The notes beneath the pieces were generated by a model, which saw only the letters and a list, made by a program, of their open reading frames with translations, searched no databases and was not told where the DNA came from. The position numbers and the translations under genes were made by a program. Source: Fodinibacter sp963695175 (GTDB taxonomy: Bacteria; Actinomycetota; Actinomycetes; Actinomycetales; Dermatophilaceae). Taken from it: a stretch of 64,000 bases of DNA. The stretch covers positions 1 to 64,000 of the forward strand of contig CAVOGG010000006.1 in assembly GCA_963695175.1 (NCBI GenBank). Reading direction: 5' to 3'. Position 1 is the stretch's first letter. The number at the start of each line of letters is the position of its first letter. Below, in pieces: positions 35,455 through 44,326 of this stretch.

Positions 35455-36278
35455 ATGACGGGCTCGACGGGGCCACCGTCGCACTGCCAGCCGCACCCTC
35501 GGGTGCGGCTGCGGTGTTTGCGGGTCGCCTTCCGCTGGCCGTCCGCTTCGCAGAGATCCTGGCCGACACCGGGGTGAGCCACGGGCTGATCGGCCCGCGG
35601 GAGGTGCCGCGCCTGTGGGAACGGCACGTGCTGAACTGTGCGGTCGTGGGCGATGCCTTCGGGCCGGGCGCCCGCGTCGTCGACGTGGGCTCAGGGGCCG
35701 GCCTGCCCGGCATCGCCCTGGCGATCGTGCGCCCCGACCTGGAGATGCACCTCGTCGAGCCGATGCTGCGCCGCACCCAGTGGCTCTCACAGGTCGTTGC
35801 CGAGCTGGGGTTGGACTCGGTGACGGTGCACCGCGGGCGCGCCGAGGAGCTCGTCGGCACGGTGTCGGCGCCGTACGTCACGGCGCGGGCGGTGGCTCGA
35901 CTCGACAAGCTGGCGCGCTGGTGCGTGCCGCTGCTGGAGCCGGCCGGAACCCTGGTGGCCATGAAGGGACGCTCGGCGGCGCAGGAGCTGGCCGATGACC
36001 GGGCTGCCCTCGTGAAGCTGGGCCTGGTCGACGCCGTCGTGCGTGAGCACGGGGGTGACGTGCTCGACGAGCCGGTGCTCACCGTGGACCTGCGGTTCGA
36101 ACCCCGTGTCGGCGCCCGGAAGGGTGGCAAGTCGGTCAAGAGCGGTAGGACTGCGAAGGGCGCTGGAGCCGGTAGCGGGGGCAAGGCCGGCGAGGGCGGC
36201 ACGCCCCGAGGGGCCACGTCGAGCCGGACCACCACCGGCTTGGCCAACGGCGAGCAGTCCTCACCGAGGCAAGCCTGA
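35448..36278 (+). CDS. rsmG: 16S rRNA (guanine527-N7)-methyltransferase RsmG
   Basis: SAM-dependent methylation of G527 in 16S rRNA; loss in other species gives low-level streptomycin resistance. SAM motif RVVDVGSGAGLPGIALAI, then VEPMLRRTQWL. GTG 35448 lies within the parS site, and no upstream in-frame start exists. The 276 residues exceed the usual 210-240 because of a basic Gly/Lys/Ser-rich tail of about 55 residues (KGGKSVKSGRTAKG). It is followed by the gene-free parS region. Confidence 0.95.
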   Translation: MKHDGLDGATVALPAAPSGAAAVFAGRLPLAVRFAEILADTGVSHGLIGPREVPRLWERHVLNCAVVGDAFGPGARVVDVGSGAGLPGIALAIVRPDLEMHLVEPMLRRTQWLSQVVAELGLDSVTVHRGRAEELVGTVSAPYVTARAVARLDKLARWCVPLLEPAGTLVAMKGRSAAQELADDRAALVKLGLVDAVVREHGGDVLDEPVLTVDLRFEPRVGARKGGKSVKSGRTAKGAGAGSGGKAGEGGTPRGATSSRTTTGLANGEQSSPRQA

Positions 36279-36987
36279 GCCCTCCCCGAGGCGGGCGGTC
36301 CTCGGCTTGGCGTGCGGCAGAACGGCGTACGGCGCGCCGGGCTGGGCTCTACCAAGGTGCACGTGGGTGCAGTGACGAGGGATGAGGCGTCGGTCGACGG
36401 AGCGCGCGGCGTCGGGTCGTCGTCCGTCACCCAGGGCCGTTCCGGGTGCTCAGCCGGTCCTCGTCGCGCGCACGGAGCAGCTGGCATCGTCGGGCTGGAC
36501 CACCGCGTCACGCCCCGGCCCCCGGGAGACTCAACTTCTGCGCTGTCGCCGACGGCAGCACCCGGGGCACGGAACGTCAGGGGTCAGCTGGGGTGGTGCC
36601 GCGCGGGCGCCAGGGCGTCGTTCAGCGGCGGAGACTGACCCGTGTGCGATGTCGTTGCCGCTGGCGCGGCTGAGGTGACCTCCCGGTCGGCTCTCCTGCC
36701 CGTGGTCCGGCCACGGAGCGCTCAACGGTTCCGGGTCCACCCTGAAGCGCTCGCCCAGGTCGCCGGGGGGACGCCGGGCTACAACGGCAGTAGTCCGGGT
36801 CTGTGGCTCCTGCCGTCCGCTCACCCGGCGGCGTGCGCCGGCAGCGGTTCATCGCCGCTCTTCAAGGGGCGGTGGTTGCCGGCGAGTGGCCGCCGGGCCG
36901 GCGTACATCGAGGTGGTGACACTGAGGTGGTCGCGACACCCGGCTAGTGCTGGCAGTACGTGCCCCCGAGCCGACCTCCGACGCGAT

Positions 36988-37001
36988 GTTTCACGTGAAA
37001 C
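36988..37001. other. parS centromere site
   Basis: Perfect GTTTCACGTGAAAC in the rsmG-parA spacer. Confidence 0.93.
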
Positions 37002-37245
37002 GGCTGACGCGAGACGGCCGGCTACAACCATCACGGCTAATGGTGGGGCATCGCCATCGACCCAGCGACTCCTAGGCGTGGAGGGTGGTGGCGCCGGTGA
37101 CGAGGACTCGTGGAGGCCACTCGCCCATGGGCGGCCCGGAGGTCGACCGGGGCCGACCGGAGGCCGCTTCCGGCTGCTCCAGGCAGGTCATTCCACGGCG
37201 GTCGATGGTGCGTACGGTCTGCCAACGAAGTGTCTTGATCAAGCC

Positions 37246-37259
37246 GTTTCACGTGAAAC
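37246..37259. other. parS centromere site
   Basis: Perfect GTTTCACGTGAAAC, 258 bp from the previous site. Confidence 0.93.
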
Positions 37260-37479
37260 GGCCTTCCCCGCTCTCCACCCGGCGTGCTCTGTACCAGCTT
37301 GGCGCCAGGTTACTCGGCCTAACCACTCGGTGTGCGTCCGAAACCAGGAGAGTCGCCCACTCGAGCCCACCACCTGCCCCCCGTGTAGCCGGGGTGACTG
37401 CTGCCGCTGAATTCACCTCCGGTCTATGTCGACCATGTGACGAGGCTCCAGGGCGTGTGGCACGTGAAGCCCTCTGTGT

Positions 37480-37493
37480 GTTTCACGTGAAAC
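37480..37493. other. parS centromere site
   Basis: Perfect GTTTCACGTGAAAC, 234 bp from the previous site. A degenerate copy (GTGGCACGTGAAGC) lies just before it. Confidence 0.93.
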
Positions 37494-38663
37494 ATCGAGC
37501 GAGACCAAAGTAGGCGCCTGGATGCTCATGGTCGCCTCGACCGGAGGTGGTCACTGGGTCGATAGGCGGTCCGGGCTCGGTGGGGGTTCAGACACCACAG
37601 ACTGGGACTCGCCCTTCCACGACCTCCCTCCGGTCATCGGAAGTGACGACATCCGGTGAGGCAGCCGGTCTGGTGACCGAAGGCAGGCAACCGTCGGTGC
37701 GAACAGCGCGAGCGGAGGCGCAGACGAGTCTGCAGGAACGGGTAGATGCCTGCATGGGCAAGCCCAGGCCGGGCCAGCATGGCCGACATGGTGACGCCGG
37801 CCGGGGGTTGGCGCCTCACTCCGGCGGGTGTGAACCCGCCTGATGGCTCCTCGCCGTAGCATGACGCGCCGTGGCAACGCCCTGGTGCCTCGCAGGGGCG
37901 AGGGGACGAGCAGTGGCCGCCGTCGGGCGAGCCGGAGCGGGCTGGCCGGCGTGCGTCGGAGCGTGCTGCCGTCGCAGGCGAGGCGGCGGCAGCCCACGGT
38001 GTGCGGCGCGAATGCGGGACGGCGACGCGTACCTGGTGCCGCATCGACCAGGCACCTTGCATGCAGCCACCCCGGCTTCAGGGCTGATGGCCGCCCTGAC
38101 CGTGAGCTTCAGTACGTCTCCGGCCAGCTCTAACCACATCACTGCCGTTGTAGGCCACCTCACTCATGCCGGCTCACCCACTGAGGCAGCGGCGGTTCCA
38201 CGGGGTAGCGCGGTGCTCGAGGGGGCGGAGCCCCGCGGCCACGTTGGCAGTAAGACGTGACCCAACGAGTGGCGGAGCGGGTGACGGACTGGCGGTGCGT
38301 GCCCTCGTGCCGCAGTCGGGTAGGTGCGCGCTCGCGCGGTGGGGTTCGTGAGTCGCGCTGGTGCTACAACCGCGTCGGAGGGGGCGGGCGCAGGAAGCAC
38401 TCAACACGGTGCAGGGGAGCAGGCCTAGGACGTATTGGCACCATGTTCGACATGGTGCGCGGTGCTTGAGTGGGTATCTCGGCGACCCGTTGCCGATGTC
38501 CCGAATGGAGTCAATGGCGCGCTCCAAGCGCGCGTGAACCGCATCGGTTCATCCACAGCCTGCCGCTCGTCGACTGGTCATCCACAGCGCGCTGTGGCGC
38601 TTTGGCGTGTTGACCCCCCGTGAGGTTGGATTGGCACGCCCCACCCCCGACGAAGGTGATCGC

Positions 38664-40031
38664 GTGAACTCAACGATCGACGTCGCCAATGCCCGTACGG
38701 CCGCTCCTGGCCTGGGGTTTCCGCGGCTGACCGGCGTTCCGACGACCCCCCTAGGGTGGCCTGCGCCGGACCGCGTTTCACGTGAAACATCCAGCCCCGC
38801 TGCGGCGGCGACCGATTCCAGCAGCGCATCGGCGCCGACGACCGTTCGAGCGCAGCCCACCGAGCCTGCCGAGAGCCTCGAGCCGACCCGGACCGCCGAT
38901 CCCAGCGCCGACACAGGCCCGACTGGTGCACCGGATCCCAGCATCGCAACTGGTTCGGCCGGTGCGACCGAGCCCAGTGCTGCAGCCAGTCCGACCGGTG
39001 CGACCGAGCCCAGCGCCCAGCCCAGTCCGCCGCCACCCGCCGGCACCCGAGAGGACCGCATGGACGCGCCCCCCACCGACGACACCGAGGTGCGCGCCCA
39101 GATCGCGGCGGCCATGCCGGGAGCGGACGGGGGGACGCCGCTTGCCGCGGCCGTCGCTGCCGATGCCCGCAAGCGGATCACGCTCAGCGGGCGCACCGTG
39201 CCGCGTCCCGCTCACACCCGGGTGATGACGGTGGCGAACCAGAAGGGCGGCGTGGGCAAGACGACGACCACGGTCAACGTCGCCGCGGCCCTGGCCCAAG
39301 CCGGCAGCACCGTGCTCGTCATCGACCTCGACCCGCAGGGCAACGCCAGCACGGCCCTCGGCATCGAGCACCACGCGGAGGTGCCGAGCGTCTACGACGT
39401 GCTGATCGAGGGCCAGCCGGTGGCCGGGGTCGTGCAGGAGTGCCCCGATGTGCCCGGCCTGTTCTGCGTTCCGGCCACCATCGACCTGGCCGGCGCCGAG
39501 ATCGAGCTGGTCTCGCTGGTCGCCCGCGAGACCCGCCTCCAGCGCGCCGTCTCGGCCTACGTCGACCAGTGCGAGGCGGCGGGCGAGCGCCTCGACTACG
39601 TGCTCATCGACTGCCCGCCCAGCCTGGGCCTGCTCACCGTGAACGCCTTCGTGGCGGCCACCGAGGTGTTCATCCCCATCCAGTGCGAGTACTACGCACT
39701 CGAGGGGCTCTCGCAGCTGCTCAAGAACATCGAGCTGATCCGCAGCCACCTCAACCCGACGCTGCACGTGTCGACCATCCTGCTGACCATGTACGACGGC
39801 CGTACTCGACTGTCCGCGCAGGTGGCCGACGAGGTGCGCGAGCACTTCCCCGACGAGACCCTGCGGGCCAGCGTGCCGCGGTCGGTGCGCATCTCCGAGG
39901 CGCCGAGCCATGGCCAGACCGTGATGACCTACGACCCGAACAGCAGTGGTGCGCTGTCCTACCTCGAGGCGGCCGTCGAGCTCGCCGAGCGGGGCGCCGC
40001 CACGTCGCCGACCTCCAAGGAGTCCGCATGA
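38664..40031 (+). CDS. parA: Chromosome-partitioning ATPase ParA
   Basis: Deviant Walker ATPase that segregates ParB-parS complexes. The core begins near residue 185 with RVMTVANQKGGVGKTTTTVNVA and continues DLDPQGNASTALG and DYVLIDCPPSLGLLTVNA. GTG 38664 has a GAAGGTGAT ribosome site and gives a long N-terminal extension of about 180 residues. The extension is Ala/Pro/Ser/Thr-rich with imperfect repeats of the type PTGATEPSA. A parS site (38775-38788) lies inside this extension. ATG 39061 is a possible shorter start. It overlaps parB by ATGA. Confidence 0.95.
   Translation: MNSTIDVANARTAAPGLGFPRLTGVPTTPLGWPAPDRVSRETSSPAAAATDSSSASAPTTVRAQPTEPAESLEPTRTADPSADTGPTGAPDPSIATGSAGATEPSAAASPTGATEPSAQPSPPPPAGTREDRMDAPPTDDTEVRAQIAAAMPGADGGTPLAAAVAADARKRITLSGRTVPRPAHTRVMTVANQKGGVGKTTTTVNVAAALAQAGSTVLVIDLDPQGNASTALGIEHHAEVPSVYDVLIEGQPVAGVVQECPDVPGLFCVPATIDLAGAEIELVSLVARETRLQRAVSAYVDQCEAAGERLDYVLIDCPPSLGLLTVNAFVAATEVFIPIQCEYYALEGLSQLLKNIELIRSHLNPTLHVSTILLTMYDGRTRLSAQVADEVREHFPDETLRASVPRSVRISEAPSHGQTVMTYDPNSSGALSYLEAAVELAERGAATSPTSKESA
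38775..38788. other. parS centromere site within parA
   Basis: Perfect GTTTCACGTGAAAC inside the 5' part of parA, encoding RVSRET. It would be upstream of the gene only if the shorter parA start were used. Confidence 0.93.
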
Positions 40032-41080
40032 GCGAGAAGCGTCGTGCCCTGGGCCGTGGCCTGGGCGCCCTCATCCCGAGCGGGACCGCGACGGCCGACC
40101 GGCCGGTCGACGTGTTCTTCCGGGACCAGGACCGCCCGACCGCACCTGACGCGCCGGCCCCCTCCGAGATGCCGGGCACGAGTGAAACCGCAGGTCAGGG
40201 CCCGTCCGCGGATGCCACTGCCGCCGAGGTCGGCAGCGGCCTCCAGCCGGTCCCGGGCGCGGAGTTCGCCGAGATCCCGCTCGACCAGATCCGGCCGAAC
40301 CCGCGCCAGCCGCGCACGGTCTTCGACGAGGACGAGCTCGAGGAGCTGGTGCACTCGATCCAGGAGATCGGCGTGCTGCAGCCGGTCGTCGTGCGCCGCG
40401 TACCCCCGGGCACGCAGGACGGCGAGGTGCGCTACGAGCTGATCATGGGCGAGCGGCGCTGGCGGGCGTCACGGGCCGCCGGCAAGGACGTCGTCCCGGC
40501 CATCATCAAGGCGACCGAGGACGACGACCTCCTGCGCGACGCACTGCTGGAGAACCTCCACCGCAGCCAGCTCAACGCCCTGGAGGAGGCGGCGGCCTAC
40601 CAGCAGCTGCTCGACGACTTCGGCTGCACCCAGGAGGAGCTCGCCCGCCGCATCCACCGCTCGCGCCCGCAGATCTCGAACACCCTGCGCCTGCTCAAGC
40701 TGCCGCCGCTCGTGCAGCGCCGGGTCGCGGCCGGGGTGCTCAGCGCCGGTCACGCCCGCGCCCTGCTCGGGCTGCCCGACTCGGCAGCGATGGAGCGGAT
40801 GGCGCAGCGGATCGTGGCCGAGGGCCTGTCGGTGCGCACCGTCGAGGAGCTGGTCACCCTGGGCGGCGACGACGCCCCGGCGGCCCGCCGCGCCCCACGG
40901 CCGGGCACCCGGCGTCCGCAGCTCGACGACCTGGCCGCGGACCTGTCCGACCGCCTCGAGACCCGGGTGCGCATCGCCCTGGGGCAGCGCAAGGGCCGGC
41001 TCACGGTCGAGTTCGCCTCCGTCGAGGACCTCAACCGGATCCTCGACGCCATGCACCTGCGCGAGCACCACGAGGACTGA
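40028..41080 (+). CDS. parB: Chromosome-partitioning protein ParB
   Basis: CTP-dependent clamp that loads at parS and spreads. The N-terminus MSEKRRALGRGLGALIPSG is the ParA-contact motif. The ParB/Srx domain shows IRPNPRQPR and the CTP motif GERRWRASRAAG; ENLHRSQLNALEEAAAY follows. The helix-turn-helix is RRIHRSRPQISNTLRLLKLP. The C-terminal dimer domain ends LREHHED. Length is 350 residues. ATG overlaps the parA stop. Confidence 0.97.
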   Translation: MSEKRRALGRGLGALIPSGTATADRPVDVFFRDQDRPTAPDAPAPSEMPGTSETAGQGPSADATAAEVGSGLQPVPGAEFAEIPLDQIRPNPRQPRTVFDEDELEELVHSIQEIGVLQPVVVRRVPPGTQDGEVRYELIMGERRWRASRAAGKDVVPAIIKATEDDDLLRDALLENLHRSQLNALEEAAAYQQLLDDFGCTQEELARRIHRSRPQISNTLRLLKLPPLVQRRVAAGVLSAGHARALLGLPDSAAMERMAQRIVAEGLSVRTVEELVTLGGDDAPAARRAPRPGTRRPQLDDLAADLSDRLETRVRIALGQRKGRLTVEFASVEDLNRILDAMHLREHHED

Positions 41081-41262
41081 GCCGGCGCCGGCGGGACGGC
41101 CGAGGCCGAGCCTCCGGCGCGACCACGACACCCATCCCGCAGGTACTCCGAGTGGAGCGGAGCCGGGGTGCCGAAGGGGACGCGTTGACGCCGCCCGGCA
41201 CGACGTGGGCCGAGCAAGGCGGCATCCACTGCGTTCTCCATTCAACCCGCCACACATGACAA

Positions 41263-41303
41263 GAGGCGCGGAACCCGTTGCAGCACAACGGGTTCCGCGC
41301 CTC
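41263..41303. terminator. Bidirectional terminator, perfect 18-bp stem
   Basis: Arms 41263-41280 and 41286-41303 are perfectly complementary (GAGGCGCGGAACCCGTTG) with loop CAGCA. It lies between convergent parB and trxA, 18 bp from the trxA stop. In M. tuberculosis cwlM occupies this interval; here no gene is present between parB and trxA. Confidence 0.9.
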
Positions 41304-41321
41304 ATGCGCGGTAGGTGGCGC

Positions 41322-41645
41322 TCAGCCGAGGAAGGGCTCGAGCTCGCGGAGCAGCTTGGGCTTCGGCATGGCGCCGATGATCGTCTTGACGATCTCGCCG
41401 TTCTGGTAGACGTGCATCGTCGGGATGCTGGTGATGCCGAGGCGCCCGGTGACCGCCGGGTTCTCGTCGGTGTTGAGCTTGACGATGCTCACCTCGTCGT
41501 GGTCGCGGGCGATCTCGTCGAGGATCGGGGCGACGGCGCGGCACGGGCCGCACCACTCGGCCCAGAAGTCGACCAGCACGGGCTTGTCGCTCTTGAGGAC
41601 GTCGGCCTCGAAGCTGGCGTCGGTGGTCTTGCTGACGGCTCCCAT
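41322..41645 (-). CDS. trxA: Thioredoxin
   Basis: Cytosolic dithiol reductant, 107 residues. Active site DFWAEWCGPCRAVAPIL, then the cis-Pro loop GITSIPTMHVYQNGE. ATG 41645 has an AAAGGA site. It follows trxB, its reductase, on the same strand. Confidence 0.97.
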   Translation of the reverse strand: MGAVSKTTDASFEADVLKSDKPVLVDFWAEWCGPCRAVAPILDEIARDHDEVSIVKLNTDENPAVTGRLGITSIPTMHVYQNGEIVKTIIGAMPKPKLLRELEPFLG

Positions 41646-41731
41646 GGTGGGGGTCCTTTCGAAGGGTGGTGCGGGCGGGGCGGGGGTCCTGGATTGATCC
41701 TGCCGCACTGCGCTGACAGGACCGGAGGCGG

Positions 41732-42667
41732 TCAGTGGGCGAGGAAGCGTTCGGCGTCGAGCGCCGCGGCACAGCCGGAGCCGGCCGCGGTGATCGCCTG
41801 GCGGTAGGTGTGGTCGACGAGGTCGCCACAGGCGAAGACGCCGGGCACGTTGGTGCGGGTGGTGCGCCCCTCGACGAGCACGTAGCCCTCGGCATCGAGC
41901 TCGACGACGCCCTTGACCAGCTCGTTGCGCGGGTCGTGACCGATCGCCACGAACAGGCCGGTGACAGGCAGCTCTCGGGTCTCACCGGTCACGGTGTCGC
42001 GCAACGTGATTCCGGTCAGCTTGTCCTCGCCGTGAATGGCGTCGACCGCGCTGTTCCAGGCGAAGCGGATCTTGGGGTTGGCATGGGCGCGTTCGGCCAT
42101 GATCGCCGACGCCCGCAGCTCGTCGCGGCGGTGCACGATCGTGACGGTGCGGGCGAACTTGGTGAGGAAGGTGGCCTCCTCCACCGCGGAGTCGCCCCCG
42201 CCCACCACGGCGATGTCCTGCTCACGGAAGAAGAACCCGTCGCAGGTGGCACACCACGACACTCCGTGACCTGACAGCCGCTTCTCGTCGGGCAGGCCGA
42301 GCTCGCGGTAGGCCGAGCCCATGGCCAGGATGACGGCGCGCGCCCGGTGCTCGACGCCCTCGGCGTCGGTGACCACCTTGATCTCGTCCTCGAGGCGCAC
42401 CGACTGCACGTCGTCGGTGATGATCTCGGCTCCGAAGCGCTCGGCCTGGGCGCGCATGTTCTCCATCAGGTCGGGGCCCATGATGCCGTCACGGAAACCG
42501 GGGAAGTTCTCGACCTCGGTCGTGTTCATCAGTGCCCCACCGGCGGTGACCGCGCCCTCGAAGACCAACGGCTCGAGGTTGGCGCGCGCCGCGTAGACGG
42601 CAGCCGTCCACCCGGCCGGGCCTGAGCCGATGATGATGACGTTGCGGACCTCGCTGGTCACGGACAC
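41732..42667 (-). CDS. trxB: Thioredoxin-disulfide reductase
   Basis: FAD- and NADPH-dependent reduction of thioredoxin. FAD motif IIGSGPAGWTAAVYAAR, redox pair WCATCDGFFF, NADPH motif VVGGGDSAVEEA, and C-terminal GVFACGDLVDHTYRQAITAAGSG. Length 311 residues. GTG 42667 with an AAGGGGAT site. It forms a pair with trxA and follows the sigM/anti-sigma genes as in Rv3913. Confidence 0.97.
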   Translation of the reverse strand: MSVTSEVRNVIIIGSGPAGWTAAVYAARANLEPLVFEGAVTAGGALMNTTEVENFPGFRDGIMGPDLMENMRAQAERFGAEIITDDVQSVRLEDEIKVVTDAEGVEHRARAVILAMGSAYRELGLPDEKRLSGHGVSWCATCDGFFFREQDIAVVGGGDSAVEEATFLTKFARTVTIVHRRDELRASAIMAERAHANPKIRFAWNSAVDAIHGEDKLTGITLRDTVTGETRELPVTGLFVAIGHDPRNELVKGVVELDAEGYVLVEGRTTRTNVPGVFACGDLVDHTYRQAITAAGSGCAAALDAERFLAH

Positions 42668-42796
42668 ATCCCCTTGTGGTGATCGGTGGGAGCAACCGCT
42701 AGATGCAGTGCCTCTGAGGAACCGATCCTACGGCCGTGGGATTCCCGCCGCGGCCACGCCCCGCCGGTCGCGGGCGGATGCGGCCCACCACCACAG

Positions 42797-43606
42797 TCAG
42801 TCCAGTGGCACGGGACCACGGATGAGGCCGGTGTTGCCCGTGGTGCAGGAACGGTCGACCGCCCAGGCCGAGCGTCCCGCGTCGGAGTGCACCACCAGGA
42901 CCGCCGCGGAGGCGCCGTCGACCTCCGAGACGTCGACGAGGACGCCGGCATCGGCGGGGATGCCGAGGGCTGTGGCACACGCGCGGGCGCCGATCGGCGT
43001 GGCGATCGGCCCCAGCGATGGCGACTCGGCCGTGAGGTCGGCGATCGGGTCGAGCGTGCCGTCGTCGAGCTCGCGGGCAGTGACGTCGAGCCGGTCGGCG
43101 GCGTGGTCGACCCCCGACATGACGACGACCACCTCGCCGGACCCGGCCGCCGGCGCGACCAGGGCCAGCTTGCCCGCCGCGGCGGCAGGGGAGTCCTCGG
43201 CGACCGCGCCGGAGTCGGCGGACCCGGCGTTCGTGCCGAACGCGGCGATCACGTCACCGGGCAGCGACTTGACGAGGAACCCGCCCACGCCCAGCACGCC
43301 CAGCACGGCAGCCGCCACTGCCAGGTGGCGCAGCCCGAGCCGGCGGCGCAGCGGCACCACCGGCGGCACGGCATCTGTGCCGTCGTCGTCGCCGGCATCG
43401 GCGGGCCGGGACGCCTCGGCGTGGTGGTCGAGGCTCCACAGCTGGTCGATGCCGTCGCCGCGCTGCGCCTCGACCGCCAGGGCGGCGCTGATCCGGGCCA
43501 CGAGGTCGTCGGGCATCGGGCCGGGCTCGGGAAGGCTCGCCAGGAGCGCGCGCATCCCCGTCGGGTCGTGCTCGACGGGTGCGGTGTCATCGTGCTGCTG
43601 GCTCAC
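42797..43606 (-). CDS. Putative SigM anti-sigma factor (RsmA-like)
   Basis: Membrane-anchored protein of 269 residues just after sigM, the position of the anti-SigM protein Rv3912 in mycobacteria. A cytoplasmic N-terminal part (GMRALLASLPEPGPMPDDLVARISAAL, near the start) is followed by one membrane helix (LAVAAAVLGVLGVGGFLV) and an extracytoplasmic domain of about 150 residues ending GLIRGPVPLD. GTG 43606 has a GGAGG site. No zinc-type anti-sigma HxxxCxxC is seen. The assignment rests largely on synteny. Confidence 0.8.
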   Translation of the reverse strand: MSQQHDDTAPVEHDPTGMRALLASLPEPGPMPDDLVARISAALAVEAQRGDGIDQLWSLDHHAEASRPADAGDDDGTDAVPPVVPLRRRLGLRHLAVAAAVLGVLGVGGFLVKSLPGDVIAAFGTNAGSADSGAVAEDSPAAAAGKLALVAPAAGSGEVVVVMSGVDHAADRLDVTARELDDGTLDPIADLTAESPSLGPIATPIGARACATALGIPADAGVLVDVSEVDGASAAVLVVHSDAGRSAWAVDRSCTTGNTGLIRGPVPLD

Positions 43607-43688
43607 GAGGTCCTCCGGGACGTGCCCTCGGGCGGTGCGGATGGGGTGGGATGGCGCCGGTCGCAGGGGCCGGGCCACGGGTGTGACG

Positions 43689-44312
43689 TCATGGCGCCCC
43701 CCGTGGTTCCGACGGTCCGGCAACGGCTGCCGGGCCGGCATCGTGCCCCGGACGCCCGTCGCCGCGCTCGCGGAGCATCTCGGCCAGCGCCTCGCGCCCG
43801 CGGAAGCACCGCGACTTCACGGTGCCCTCGGCGACGCCGAGCACCTGGGCGGCCTCAGCGACCGGCAGCCCGTGCATGTCGACCAGCACCAGCGCCATCC
43901 GCTGCCCCTCCGGCAGCCTGGCCAGGGCCTCGCGCACGTCGAGCCGGGTCTCGACCGACGCGTGCCGGTCGTGCAGGTCGGGCAGGTCGAGCTCGCCGAG
44001 GTCGCCGGCCCGGCGCACCGCCGTCGTCTTCTCGCGGCGCAGCCGGTCCAGGCAGGCGTTGACGACGATGCGGTGCAGCCAGGTGGTCACCGCGGCCTCG
44101 CCGCGGAAGGCGTCGGCGCGGCGGAAGGCGGAGATGAAGGCGTCCTGCACGGCATCGGCGGCCAGCTCGCGGTTCGACGTGGTGCGCAGCGCCACGGCGT
44201 ACATCCGGTCGCGGTGGCGTCGGAACAGCTCGCCGAACGCCGCACCGCCGTCGCCGTCGACGTGGCGCCGGAGCAGCTCGGCGTCGGGAAGGGTGGTGAG
44301 GTCGTCGAGCAT
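43689..44312 (-). CDS. sigM: ECF sigma factor SigM
   Basis: Extracytoplasmic-function sigma factor of 207 residues. Region 2 has ELAADAVQDAFISAFRRADAF, and region 4 has VAEAAQVLGVAEGTVKSRCFRGREALA. In mycobacteria SigM responds to envelope and redox stress. ATG 44312 lies 14 bp after the pseudokinase stop. The order murJ-pseudokinase-sigM-anti-sigma-trxB-trxA is conserved in actinobacteria. Confidence 0.92.
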   Translation of the reverse strand: MLDDLTTLPDAELLRRHVDGDGGAAFGELFRRHRDRMYAVALRTTSNRELAADAVQDAFISAFRRADAFRGEAAVTTWLHRIVVNACLDRLRREKTTAVRRAGDLGELDLPDLHDRHASVETRLDVREALARLPEGQRMALVLVDMHGLPVAEAAQVLGVAEGTVKSRCFRGREALAEMLRERGDGRPGHDAGPAAVAGPSEPRGAP

Positions 44313-44326
44313 CGCGGTGTCCGGCG

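Larger units (their letters stand above)
36279..38663. other. Gene-free region carrying parS sites
   Basis: About 2.4 kb between rsmG and parA. I find no open frame with protein-like composition or known motif, and no tRNA-like cloverleaf. Three perfect parS sites and one 11-of-14 match (37457-37470) lie inside. Local base composition looks less GC-biased than the flanking genes. It may be structural centromere DNA or the remains of lost genes. Confidence 0.7.

Noticed and set aside
36279..38663. Several short open frames in the parS region as small genes
   Set aside because: They are Arg/Ser/Gly-rich in all frames, lack ribosome sites and show no motif.
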